64,000 nucleotides of DNA from Winogradskya humida (GTDB taxonomy: Bacteria > Actinomycetota > Actinomycetes > Mycobacteriales > Micromonosporaceae): contig NZ_BOMN01000139.1 in assembly GCF_016862215.1 (NCBI RefSeq), positions 1 through 64,000 on the forward strand, in the 5' to 3' direction. The notes under the pieces are model-generated. The model saw only the letters and a list, made by a program, of their open reading frames with translations. It was not told the DNA's origin and searched no databases. Below are positions 9,265 through 17,397 of the stretch, piece after piece. A program made the translations under genes and the position numbers. How positions within the stretch are numbered: position 1 is the first letter of the stretch; each line of letters opens with the position of its first letter.

Positions 9265-10232
9265 CCGAGGCACAGGGCGCCGAGAAGCGTGACGCGGGGG
9301 AGCTGTCCGAGCTGCTGGCCCGCCCGGACGGCCTGGTGTGGGTCGACATCCCGCAGTGTTGGCCCGGCGACGAGAAGGTGCTGCGCGAGGTCTTCGGCTT
9401 CCACCCGCACGCGATCCGCGACTGCGTGCACCGCAACCAGGTGCCCAAGGTCCACGCGTACGCCGACCACGTCTTCGTCGTCCTGCACGCCCCGGAGACC
9501 GGCCGCAACGGCCACGTCCACTACATCGAGCTGGACCAGTTCATCGGCGCGAACTACCTGGTCACCGTGCACGGCCCGACGAACGAGGCGGTCCCGGCGC
9601 GGGTGGCGCTGGCCGACACCGCGGGCGTGATGGCGCGCATCGCGAGCGGCCGCTACCGCCCGGCGTCCGGCTTCGACCTGTCGTACGCCGTGGTCTCGGC
9701 CCTCGCCCGGCGCCAGGAGGCCTTCGTCGAGGTGCAGACCCGCGAGGTCTGGCAGCTCGAGCAGCGCGTCACCGGCGGCCACCTCGGCGACCCGGAGAAG
9801 TTCCTCGAGGAGATGTTCCGCACCCGCCACGGCCTGGTCGCGGTCCGCACGATGGCGGCGCTGAGCCGCGAGATCTACGGCCGCCTCGCCACGATCAACC
9901 GCGGCGTCCCGGAGCGGGCCCGGCCCCTGCTCGACGACACCGTCGACCAGTTCAACCGGGTCTACGCCATCGCGGACGGCCAGAAGGACTACCTCCAGGG
10001 CGTGATCGACTTCTACCGCACCCGCAGCGACACCAAGATGACCATCGCCGCGGAACGCCTCGCGGTCATCGCGGTGATCACCCTGCCGATCACGGCCCTC
10101 TCCTCGGTGTACGGCATGAACCTCATCGTCAACGACAGCACCCACCTCGGCATGCTCATCCCGGTCCTCGCGGTGATGCTGGTGATGTCGGTGGGCCTGC
10201 TCATCTGGGCCAAACGTCAGGGCTGGTGGTGA
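9246..10232 (+). CDS. corA: CorA-family divalent metal transporter
   Basis: A 328-residue CorA-type Mg2+/Co2+ channel subunit. The N-terminal cytoplasmic domain (WVDIPQCWPGDEKVLREVFG, DHVFVVLHAPE) leads into the long stalk helix (EKFLEEMFRTRHGLVAVRTM). Two C-terminal membrane helices carry the signature YGMN between them (ALSSVYGMNLIVND), and the tail is positively charged (WAKRQGWW). GTG 9246 starts the family-like N-terminus VDVWWVTEAQG and lies inside the 3' end of the kinase gene, which suggests coupled translation. No strong Shine-Dalgarno sequence is visible. Closest in style to the actinobacterial 'magnesium and cobalt transport protein CorA' group. Ion preference cannot be read from sequence. 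Confidence 0.87.
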   Translation: MDVWWVTEAQGAEKRDAGELSELLARPDGLVWVDIPQCWPGDEKVLREVFGFHPHAIRDCVHRNQVPKVHAYADHVFVVLHAPETGRNGHVHYIELDQFIGANYLVTVHGPTNEAVPARVALADTAGVMARIASGRYRPASGFDLSYAVVSALARRQEAFVEVQTREVWQLEQRVTGGHLGDPEKFLEEMFRTRHGLVAVRTMAALSREIYGRLATINRGVPERARPLLDDTVDQFNRVYAIADGQKDYLQGVIDFYRTRSDTKMTIAAERLAVIAVITLPITALSSVYGMNLIVNDSTHLGMLIPVLAVMLVMSVGLLIWAKRQGWW

Positions 10233-10274
10233 TGGGGTCAAAGCCAGTACCCCTCTGACGACCGCCGGGCGGCC

Positions 10275-10286
10275 TACGGTCGAGGC
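10275..10286 (+). promoter_or_regulatory. Leaderless -10 element of the aldo/keto reductase gene
   Basis: TACGGT (10275-10280) fits the actinobacterial -10 consensus TANNNT and ends 6 bp before ATG 10287. There is no ribosome site. This is the usual layout of a leaderless transcript that begins at or next to the start codon. Confidence 0.5.
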
Positions 10287-11174
10287 ATGACAGATGATCT
10301 CGTCCTCAACAACGGCGTCACGATGCCCGCGCTCGGCCTCGGCGTCTTCCAGAGCCCGCCCGAGGAGACCGCCGCCGCGGTGGAGACGGCCCTGAACCTC
10401 GGTTACCGGCACATCGACACGGCCGCGGCCTACGGCAACGAACGCGAGGTGGGCGAGGGCCTGCGCCGCGCCGGCGTCGCCCGCGACGAGGTGTTCGTCG
10501 AGACCAAGGTGTGGGTGAGCGACTACGGCTACGACGAAACCCTGCACGCCTACGACAAGGCGATCGGCAAGCTCGGCGTCGACCGCCTCGACCTGCTGAT
10601 CCTGCACCAGCCGGCCACGGACCGCTTCGACCGTACGATCGCCGCGTACCAGGCCCTCGAAAAGCTCCTCGCCGACGGCAAGGTCCGCGCCATCGGCGTC
10701 AGCAACTTCATGCGCCACCACCTCGACGACCTGCTCGCCGCCACGACGGTTGTGCCCGCGGTCAACCAGATCGAGCTCCACCCGTACTTCACTCAGCCGG
10801 ACGTCCAGAAAGCCGACGCCGAGCACGGCATCCTCACCCAGGCCTGGTCCCCGATCGGCGGCATCACGTTCTACCCGGGCTGGGGCGAGGAGCGCAAGAA
10901 CGTCCTCCAGGACCAGGTCATCGCGGAGATCGCCAAGTCCCACGACAAGACCCCGGCCCAGGTCATGCTCCGCTGGCACCTCCAGGAAGGCCGCTCGGCC
11001 ATCCCCAAGTCCACCAACCCGGGCCGCATCGCCGAGAACTTCGCCGTCTTCGACTTCGACCTCACCACCGAGCAGCTGTCCGCCATCAACGCCCTCGACC
11101 GCGGCATCCGCAACGGCCCCGACCCCGACGTCCCCCGCACGGAAATGTTCGACCGCGTCATCCCCGAGGCCTGA
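10287..11174 (+). CDS. Aldo/keto reductase (2,5-diketogluconate reductase-like)
   Basis: A 295-residue NADPH-dependent (beta/alpha)8-barrel reductase, full length for the family. The catalytic tetrad is visible: Asp44 and Tyr49 in HIDTAAAYGNE, Lys74 in VETKVW, His107 in LLILHQP. The phosphate-binding loop is in SAIPKSTNPGRIAEN near residue 240. It belongs to the AKR5-like group that reduces small ketones and aldehydes. The physiological substrate is unknown. It begins 54 bp after corA and appears to have its own leaderless promoter, so it need not be co-transcribed. Confidence 0.9.
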   Translation: MTDDLVLNNGVTMPALGLGVFQSPPEETAAAVETALNLGYRHIDTAAAYGNEREVGEGLRRAGVARDEVFVETKVWVSDYGYDETLHAYDKAIGKLGVDRLDLLILHQPATDRFDRTIAAYQALEKLLADGKVRAIGVSNFMRHHLDDLLAATTVVPAVNQIELHPYFTQPDVQKADAEHGILTQAWSPIGGITFYPGWGEERKNVLQDQVIAEIAKSHDKTPAQVMLRWHLQEGRSAIPKSTNPGRIAENFAVFDFDLTTEQLSAINALDRGIRNGPDPDVPRTEMFDRVIPEA

Positions 11175-11188
11175 TCTACTCTGGGCCG

Positions 11189-11614
11189 ATGCCGCCGCCC
11201 CTGACCATCATGTCGATCGTCGGGGGCGGTTTCGAGGACAAACGCTGGACCAGAGGCATCGACGATCTCGTCCGCGCGACGCGGGGAGACTTCGGCACCG
11301 ACCCGTTCACCCTGACCGTGATGTTCCTGGTTCCCGCCGAGGTGTGGGTCCCTCCGTTCTCGGGACTGCGCCTGCGTTCCTACTCCGGCGAAACGCTCTC
11401 GGTGGAGGTCCAGGTCGCCCTCGCCGAACATCCTGTCGGCAACGCCCGTTCGGAGCTGCTCGATCTTCTGGACAAGGCTGTGAGGAGAGCGGAAGCCTGG
11501 GGTCGCAGAACGAAAAGAATCACCGGACCGCTGGTGGAGGTCAGAAAGTCGGCGGCTGCTCTACGGGCGCAGGTCGTCGATCAGACGGCTGACCAAGGGG
11601 CGGAGGGCGGCTGA
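11189..11614 (+). CDS. Uncharacterised small protein
   Basis: A 141-residue protein of unknown function, 14 bp after the aldo/keto reductase. TACTCT (11177-11182) followed by 6 bp and ATG suggests a leaderless start. It is soluble: beta-rich for the first 85 residues (LTIMSIVGGGFEDKRWTRGID, TLTVMFLVPAEVWVPP, LRLRSYSGETLSVEVQVAL), then a charged helix (ARSELLDLLDKAVRRAEAWG). I do not recognise the family. The last 54 bp overlap the minus-strand phosphotransferase remnant tail to tail, so the true C-terminus may have changed when that gene decayed. Confidence 0.6.
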   Translation: MPPPLTIMSIVGGGFEDKRWTRGIDDLVRATRGDFGTDPFTLTVMFLVPAEVWVPPFSGLRLRSYSGETLSVEVQVALAEHPVGNARSELLDLLDKAVRRAEAWGRRTKRITGPLVEVRKSAAALRAQVVDQTADQGAEGG

Positions 11615-11990
11615 TCGGGCGCGGCGCCGGCGGGAGATGCCGGGCATGACCGTGTCCGGGATGGTGGTGGCGCGGATGGACCACATCCCGGCCAGCGCCA
11701 CGACGAAACGTGATGCGTCCGGCGGCAGCGTGTGCAACAACCGGTAGGCGCGATCGGTTCCTGATCAGACGCGTCCAGCCGTCGAAGTCGGAGATGCGAT
11801 GAACGACCGCGGATACGGCCTTCACGAAAACCCGCTGTCCGTCGGCCAGTCGCAAGCCCGCGGCCGGCCCGGGTGACATGCCGCCGTGCAGATCGGTGTG
11901 ACCGGCGATCGTGCTACCGAGCGCCTCAGCGACGGCTGTCCGCACCGGTTCCGGTGTGTCGGCCCACGCGGCCGGGGCGGTGAACGTCAC
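11561..11990 (-). pseudogene. Collapsed aminoglycoside-phosphotransferase-like kinase gene
   Basis: Two ends of a phosphotransferase-family gene remain without its middle. From GTG 11990 the reading frame gives a typical N-terminal lobe (FTAPAAWADTPEPVRTAVAE, then GGMSPGPAAGLRLADGQRVF with VKAVS after it). The frame then drifts. A second frame, ending at TAG 11563-11561, gives a typical C-terminus (LPPDASRFVVALAGMWSIRA ... LVSRLIDDLRP). The catalytic HxD loop and the DxD metal site, about 140 residues in the family, are missing. The remnant is 430 bp against roughly 850-900 bp for an intact gene. It lies 17 bp downstream of the HPF1-like gene and overlaps the convergent gene ending at 11614. 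Confidence 0.75.
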
Positions 11991-12007
11991 GCCGCATCGT
12001 ATGCCGG

Positions 12008-12922
12008 TCAGGTGAGGACCTGGACCGAGTCGAGGTCGCGGTGGGTGGCGTGGAGGGTGGCGATCTCTGCCAGGGCGTGGCGGCCGAGGGTGCGGTAGGC
12101 GCCGACGAGCAGGGGCAGGCCCTGGTCGCGGTAGGTGTCGGTGTCGAGCCAGTGGAGTTCGGCGCCGATGGCGAGGGCGAGGGCGGGTTTGCCGGCGGCG
12201 AGGTCTCGTTCGGCGTCGGTGAGCCAGCGGGCGGCTGCGGCAGGGTCGGAGCGGAAGGCCGTGAGGCGGTCCTGCGACTTGGCCAGGCGGGGGTTGCCGG
12301 TGCGGGGTGGGAGGGTGGGGAAGGGCGCGATCGCACCGTACGCACGGGAGCGCGGCGGTTCCCATCCGTCGGCCTGCAGCGCGGCAGCGTCGGCGTCGGC
12401 GAACCAGGCCAGTGCGGGGAGCAGCGGGCCGTAGCCGGTGTCGTCGCCGTAGTCGGCGATGGCCGAGTCGATGCGGGCGCGCAGGACTCCCAGCAGGGTG
12501 GGGGACTTCTCCACCCAGGTCTCCGCGGAGTCACGGGCGTAGTTGACGGTGATCATGGCCGGTAGCGCGGCGGGGTCGTCGTACCAGAGGCCGAAGTGTT
12601 CGCCGTCGGAGTTGCCGGACAGGACGGTGACGAATTCGGCCGGGTCGCGGCGGTAGCGGGCGTGGAGGCGTTCGTCGAGGCCGTCGCGGGCGACCAGGTC
12701 CAGGCCGTTGTCGGCGAAGTAGTCCGTGATGCCCCAGGGGCGGAGCATCAGGTCGCTCAGCGCGGAACGTTCCTCGCCGGCGGCGCTGGCCCAGAACGCG
12801 TGGAACACGGCGAGGTGGCGGGGGAGTCGCAGGCCGTAGACCCGGGACACCCGGTCCGCGACAGCGGGGAACCGTTCGAGGGCCGTGGCCAGTGCCGCCG
12901 TACGCCGCTGATCATCATGCAT
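12008..12922 (-). CDS. HPF1-like protein (DUF2228, 'ADP-ribosylation family')
   Basis: A 304-residue soluble protein. Three blocks match my knowledge of the HPF1/DUF2228 family: an N-terminal LRLPRHLAVFHAFW segment (residues 31-44); the core YRRDPAEFVTVL, EHFGLWYDDPAALPAMITVN (90-127); and the C-terminal helices ALALAIGAELHWLD and GLPLLVGAYRTLGRHALAEI (247-287). In animals HPF1 completes the PARP1 active site and directs ADP-ribose to serine. Bacterial members carry the same Pfam name but have no established role. No PARP-like gene is in the window. The start is ATG 12922; a frame open to 12991 would run through a terminator hairpin and is rejected. The neighbour downstream is a dead phosphotransferase. 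Confidence 0.72.
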   Translation of the reverse strand: MHDDQRRTAALATALERFPAVADRVSRVYGLRLPRHLAVFHAFWASAAGEERSALSDLMLRPWGITDYFADNGLDLVARDGLDERLHARYRRDPAEFVTVLSGNSDGEHFGLWYDDPAALPAMITVNYARDSAETWVEKSPTLLGVLRARIDSAIADYGDDTGYGPLLPALAWFADADAAALQADGWEPPRSRAYGAIAPFPTLPPRTGNPRLAKSQDRLTAFRSDPAAAARWLTDAERDLAAGKPALALAIGAELHWLDTDTYRDQGLPLLVGAYRTLGRHALAEIATLHATHRDLDSVQVLT

Positions 12923-12945
12923 CGCAGCAGGGTAACCATAAAGCG

Positions 12946-12980
12946 GAGCCGGGCAGCGGGGGTGTCCCGCTGCCCGGCTC
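12946..12980 (-). terminator. 15-bp stem terminator after the sedolisin gene
   Basis: GAGCCGGGCAGCGGG (12946-12960) and CCCGCTGCCCGGCTC (12966-12980) pair perfectly around a 5-base loop. On the minus strand the hairpin follows the stop codon at 13013 by about 33 bp. No good T-run follows, as is common in actinomycetes. Confidence 0.8.
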
Positions 12981-13012
12981 GCCTCCCCCAAGAAAGCTGT
13001 CTGCCCCGAGGG

Positions 13013-16000
13013 CTATTTGCTCTGCATGGTCTCGGTCAGGTACGCGCCGACCTTGGCCGCGCTCATCGCGGCGTTGGCGGCGAGGGCGAAGTCGGCCGTG
13101 ACCGTCTCACCCTTCTTGATCGTGGCGATCTTCATCGCCGGGGTGTAGCCGTCCTTGGCGGCGATGATCTGGACCGGGTTGCCCGCGCTGTCGAGCCAGA
13201 GGTGCCAGGCACCCGCGGCGTCGGTCTTCAGCGTGTACGTCGTCGGGCCGCATTCGCCCGTTGCCAGGTCGTACGCCGGGCAGAGCGCCACCGTGGCGCC
13301 GCCGATGACCTTGCCGGCCTTGTCCTTGACCGTGCCGGTGAGCTGGCCCCAGCTCGCGGGCGGGGTCGTGGTCAGCGAGACCGTGACCGGCGGGACGTCG
13401 CGGTAGGGCGTGTTGGTCGTGACGTTGAGCTTGGCCTGGTACGTGCCGAGCTGGGACAGCTTCGACGAGTCCGCGGTGACCTTGACGGTGACCGTGCGGC
13501 CGGGCTGGACGGTGAAGTCCGTCTTGTTCGCGGAGAGCCAGGAGACGTCCTGGCCGCAGTCGCCGTAGCCGGCGAGGTTCTGCACCCACCACGTGGAGAA
13601 CGAGCTGCCGATCGCGCCGCCGACCGTGTAGAGACCGCACGCGGCCGCGCCCCGGTAGGTGGCGTTGTTGGCGTTCGGGAGCCTGGTCCAGGCGTCGGCG
13701 GCTGGGTCGTACTCGACGGCCTGGTTGCTCAGGGCCGTACCACCGGCGACCGCGCCACCGATGATCTGGAGTTTGCCGTTCGCCGCCGTCGCGGCGCCGC
13801 CCCACACGTCACCCGGCATGGCTGCCTTCGTCACCCAGGCGGTCGCGCCGGGCTTCAGGGTGTACGTGTCGCTCAGCGTCCTGCCGCCACCCGCCGTGCC
13901 GCCGGCGCAGACGAGCTCGTCCTGAAGGCCACCGCAGGCGAGGTACGCGACCACGCTCGGGTACGCCGGGGCGGTGCTCCACACGTCGGTGGCCGGGTCG
14001 TAGCGGTAGACCTTGTCGCTCTGGGTGCACGCGCTGCCGCCGGTGGAGCAGCCGCCGACGACGTAGAGCTTGCCTGCGACCACAGCCGTGCCGGAGACCG
14101 AGGCGGGTCCGGGCAGATCCGCGACCTGGGTCCAGGCGTTCGTGGCCGGGTCGTACGCGTACGTAGCGCGGTTGAGGCCCGTGCTGCCGTCCCAGCCGCC
14201 GGTGACGTACAGCTTGTCGCCGATGAAGCCGCCGGTGAGGCCCGCGATCGGCTTGGGCAGTTCCGCGATCGCCGACCACTGCTGGGTTTCCGGGTCGAGG
14301 ACGTAGGCGCTGCTGTAACGGGTGTAGCCGCTGGTGCCGCCGACCGAGTAGACCTTGCCGTCGTGGGCGGCGGCGACGTTGTCCATCACCGGCACCGGGT
14401 AGTCGGTGAGGTCCGACCAGGGCAGGGCCGCGGGGTTTGCCTGGCGCGGGGTGGCGGTGTCCTGCGCCGTGGACGTGCCCGCCACGTCGCCGGTGCTGAG
14501 TTCGGTGGGTACGCGCAGATCCGGCGCGCCGGTGCCGGTGGCGGTGCCGGCGAGCGGGGTGAAGCCGCCCGGGTCCTCACCGAGGTGGACCTTCACCGCT
14601 ACGGCACCGTCGTTGCCGAACGTCAGGGTCTGGCTCGACTTGTCGCCGAGCGTCTCCTCGTACGCGAGATCGCCGCGGTTGACCGTCAGCAGCCCGGCGG
14701 TGAGCTTGACGTTGACCTGCTTGAGCGCGTTCGCCTTGACGGAGACCTTGGTCTTCGCGGCGGTGTAGAACCCGTCCGTGACGCTCAGCGGGACGCTGCC
14801 GGTCTGCGAGCTGAACAGCCAGTAGTAGCCGTCGGCGAGCGCCGGGTCCTCGGGTGTCGCGGTGGTGACGGCGAACTCCGTCGGGTGCGGGTCGCTGGTG
14901 ACGACCGCGCCGGTGAGCGGCTTGCCGGTGTTGGCGTCGGAGACGAACCCGGCGACCAGCCCGCCCGCGACGGGGGCGCAGACGTTCGTGCCGATCAGGA
15001 CGTTGTCTACCTGCCAGCTGCGGCTCCAGCTACCCGTGTAGTGGAACCGGAGCCGGACGTCGCTGTGCCCGGCGGCCTGCGGGACCGCGAGCTCGAAGTG
15101 GTCGATCCAGGTCCACATGTCGAAGACGGTGGTCCAGGTGGTGCCGCCGTCCAGGCTCAGGTCGACGGAGCCGGTCTGGTCGGGGAAGCCGATGTACGTG
15201 GTGTCGAAACCGATCACCGGGTTCGCGTGACCGCTGAGGTCGACGACCGGCGACACGAGGGTGGAGTCCTGCTTGCCGGTCTCGCCCCACACGTCGGAGT
15301 CGATGAGCGCGATGTCACCGTCGCTGCCCGGGGGCGTGTTGTAGCGAGCGTTGTCGAAGTTCCAGGTCTGGCCGGTTCCGGCCGCGTCGGTGACGGTCCA
15401 GCCGTCCTTGACGTCCGTGCCGGTCCAGCCGGTGAAGTCCTCGAACAGGCCGGTGTGCGTGATCGCGTACCCGGGTGCGGCACAGGACTCCGCGTCGACC
15501 GGCAGCGCGATGTTCTTCTTCACGTTGGCGTTCTTGACCGCGACGGTGAACGTCTGCGCCTGGTACCCGGTCAGGTCCGCGGCCTCGGCGTGCACGGTGT
15601 AGTCCGTGCCGACGGGCAGGTTCACCGAGTACTCACCGGAGAACGCGTCGGAGTAGAACGCGCCGTCGGGGTAGCCGTCGATGGTGAGCTTCGCGCGCAT
15701 CGGCCAGCCGTGCCCCGAACCGTCGGTGACCTTGCCACTGACGACCTTGCTCGCGAGCGTGGTCAGCGTGAAGTTCGTGGTGACCTGCTCGCCGGTGGTG
15801 ATGACGACGCCGGCGGCGGTGCCGGTGGCGTAGCCGAACTTCGTCGTGGTCAGCGTGTACGTGCCCGCGGTCGCGAACAGGTCGTAGGTGCCGTCGGCGT
15901 CCGTCGTCGCGGTGAAGTGGGCGCCCTCGGCGCCGGTCGCGGTTATGGTCGCCCCGGCGAGCGGCTGGCCGGCGGCGGTGACCGTGCCGGTGACCTGGCC

Positions 16001-17239
16001 GATGTCGCCGAGGGTCAGCGCGGTGACACCCTGCGGGCTGCCGAGCCCGGTCGGGCCGTCCCAGCCGGGACCGGCCTGGCACAAAACGTTGCCGCAGCTG
16101 CCGTTGATGCCCTCGGTGACGTCGAACAGGCCACGACCACCGGCGTACGGGTACGTGACCGGGTAGGTGCCCGGGGTGGGCTTGCCGGCCAGCGCGTACA
16201 TGCCGGCGACGAGCGGCGCGGACAGCGACGTGCCACCGATCTGGGACCAGCCGTCGAGGCCGAACGTGCCGTAGACGGACAGGCCCGAGGCCGGGTCGGC
16301 GACCGCGGAGATGTCCGCGGAGGCGCGGCTGGCGCAGTTCGTGGCGATGCCGGTCTGGAAGTCGGGCTTCGGCTCGTAGTCGGAGCAGCCGGAACCGGCC
16401 TCGTCCCACGCGGTCTCGGCCCAGCCACGGGCCGAGTCGTCGCGGGCGAGGTACGTGCCGCCGATGCCGGTGACCAGCGGGCTGGTGGCCGGGTAGCTCT
16501 GCACGTTGCCGTCGTCGCCGCTGGAGACGGTGATCGCGACGCCGGGGTGGTCGTAGTACTGGTCGAACTCCTGCGCGTACGGCGTCTCGTAGTTCATGCC
16601 GTACGAGTTGGAGATCGCCGTGACACCCAGGGCGGCGGCGGTGTTCACGGCCTCGCCCAGGTCGGCCATGTTGGCGCTGTCACCCTGCACGAGCAGGATG
16701 TTGCACTTGGGGCAGGACGCGGAGACGGCGTCGAGGTCGAGGGCCGTTTCCATGGCCCAGCCGCTGTCCTGCACCGGGTAGTCCGTGCCGCCGCGCTGGT
16801 CGATCTTGCGGAAGCAGCCGTTGTCGGTGGTGCACGGGGTCAGGCCGTAGTGGTCGCGCCAGACGGCCAGGTCGGCCTCGGCGTTGTCATAGCCGTACGC
16901 GTCGACGATGGCGACGGTCAGGCCCGCGCCGGCGTCGGCGGGCAGGGCGTACGCCTGCTGGATCTCGGCCGGGCCCAGCGCGGTCGGCAGCGGGCCGGCG
17001 GCGGCGGTGCGCTTCGACAGCTTGCCCGCGGAGGTGGCGAGGGCGACCGCGAAGCACTGCGCGGTGGGCACCTCATCGGGGCCGGCGAACGGCTGCGGCT
17101 TGTTGCAGCCGGCCGGGACGAACTCGGCGGCGGGCGCCGCGGTGGCCGGAGCTGCCGGAGTGACGGAGATCAGGCCCGCGACCATGAGGGCCACAGCGGG
17201 GGCGGAGAGGAGTCGTTTGAGCCACAACTCGCGTTTCAT
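13013..17239 (-). CDS. Secreted sedolisin (S53) protease with carboxypeptidase-regulatory, MAM-like and kelch domains
   Basis: A 1408-residue exported protease. The signal peptide is residues 1-35 (KRLLSAPAVALMVAGLISVT). The S53 catalytic domain spans about 85-410, with acid residues in the ETALDLDAV block (Glu164, Asp168), oxyanion Asp242 in SSGDDG and nucleophile Ser338 in GGTSLSAP. There follow two carboxypeptidase-regulatory-like folds (about 420-580), a MAM-like sheet domain (590-770), another regulatory-like fold, at least five kelch units around 900-1150 (VYSVGGTSGYTRYSSAYVLD, LYVTGGWDGSTGLN, LYVVGGCSTGG) and a final regulatory-like fold. It lacks a typical long S53 pro-domain. Start ATG 17239 begins the signal peptide; longer starts at 17251 and 17305 are possible. 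The kelch part is probably for binding. Confidence 0.88.
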   Translation of the reverse strand: MKRELWLKRLLSAPAVALMVAGLISVTPAAPATAAPAAEFVPAGCNKPQPFAGPDEVPTAQCFAVALATSAGKLSKRTAAAGPLPTALGPAEIQQAYALPADAGAGLTVAIVDAYGYDNAEADLAVWRDHYGLTPCTTDNGCFRKIDQRGGTDYPVQDSGWAMETALDLDAVSASCPKCNILLVQGDSANMADLGEAVNTAAALGVTAISNSYGMNYETPYAQEFDQYYDHPGVAITVSSGDDGNVQSYPATSPLVTGIGGTYLARDDSARGWAETAWDEAGSGCSDYEPKPDFQTGIATNCASRASADISAVADPASGLSVYGTFGLDGWSQIGGTSLSAPLVAGMYALAGKPTPGTYPVTYPYAGGRGLFDVTEGINGSCGNVLCQAGPGWDGPTGLGSPQGVTALTLGDIGQVTGTVTAAGQPLAGATITATGAEGAHFTATTDADGTYDLFATAGTYTLTTTKFGYATGTAAGVVITTGEQVTTNFTLTTLASKVVSGKVTDGSGHGWPMRAKLTIDGYPDGAFYSDAFSGEYSVNLPVGTDYTVHAEAADLTGYQAQTFTVAVKNANVKKNIALPVDAESCAAPGYAITHTGLFEDFTGWTGTDVKDGWTVTDAAGTGQTWNFDNARYNTPPGSDGDIALIDSDVWGETGKQDSTLVSPVVDLSGHANPVIGFDTTYIGFPDQTGSVDLSLDGGTTWTTVFDMWTWIDHFELAVPQAAGHSDVRLRFHYTGSWSRSWQVDNVLIGTNVCAPVAGGLVAGFVSDANTGKPLTGAVVTSDPHPTEFAVTTATPEDPALADGYYWLFSSQTGSVPLSVTDGFYTAAKTKVSVKANALKQVNVKLTAGLLTVNRGDLAYEETLGDKSSQTLTFGNDGAVAVKVHLGEDPGGFTPLAGTATGTGAPDLRVPTELSTGDVAGTSTAQDTATPRQANPAALPWSDLTDYPVPVMDNVAAAHDGKVYSVGGTSGYTRYSSAYVLDPETQQWSAIAELPKPIAGLTGGFIGDKLYVTGGWDGSTGLNRATYAYDPATNAWTQVADLPGPASVSGTAVVAGKLYVVGGCSTGGSACTQSDKVYRYDPATDVWSTAPAYPSVVAYLACGGLQDELVCAGGTAGGGRTLSDTYTLKPGATAWVTKAAMPGDVWGGAATAANGKLQIIGGAVAGGTALSNQAVEYDPAADAWTRLPNANNATYRGAAACGLYTVGGAIGSSFSTWWVQNLAGYGDCGQDVSWLSANKTDFTVQPGRTVTVKVTADSSKLSQLGTYQAKLNVTTNTPYRDVPPVTVSLTTTPPASWGQLTGTVKDKAGKVIGGATVALCPAYDLATGECGPTTYTLKTDAAGAWHLWLDSAGNPVQIIAAKDGYTPAMKIATIKKGETVTADFALAANAAMSAAKVGAYLTETMQSK

Positions 17240-17343
17240 CGATATTCCCATCACAACGCGGGGCAGGTCGGAGGGCGACCATGCAGTGTGGAGTGAACCT
17301 GACATGTTGGCGCCACGCTGGACAAGATGATCGTCGATGCGGC

Positions 17344-17377
17344 TTTATGACAGGTGGCACTTTTACGACAGGCCACC
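17344..17377. promoter_or_regulatory. Paired direct and inverted repeats in sedolisin/TrmB divergent promoter
   Basis: TTTATGACAGG (17344-17354) recurs as TTTACGACAGG (17362-17372), 18 bp apart. GGTGGC (17353-17358) and GCCACC (17372-17377) form an inverted repeat around the second copy. The block lies 20 bp upstream of the regulator start and about 105 bp upstream of the sedolisin start. The TrmB/LuxR regulator itself is the obvious candidate binder, which is inference. Confidence 0.45.
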
Positions 17378-17397
17378 GATGATCATGGGGAGCGCGT

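Noticed and set aside
12923..12991. Extended start for the HPF1-like gene
   Set aside because: The extension translates the terminator hairpin of the sedolisin gene.
12596..17296. A 1566-codon open frame antisense to the sedolisin gene
   Set aside because: It is low-complexity (Val, Gly, Arg, Asp), with no domains, and mirrors third-position GC of the protease gene.
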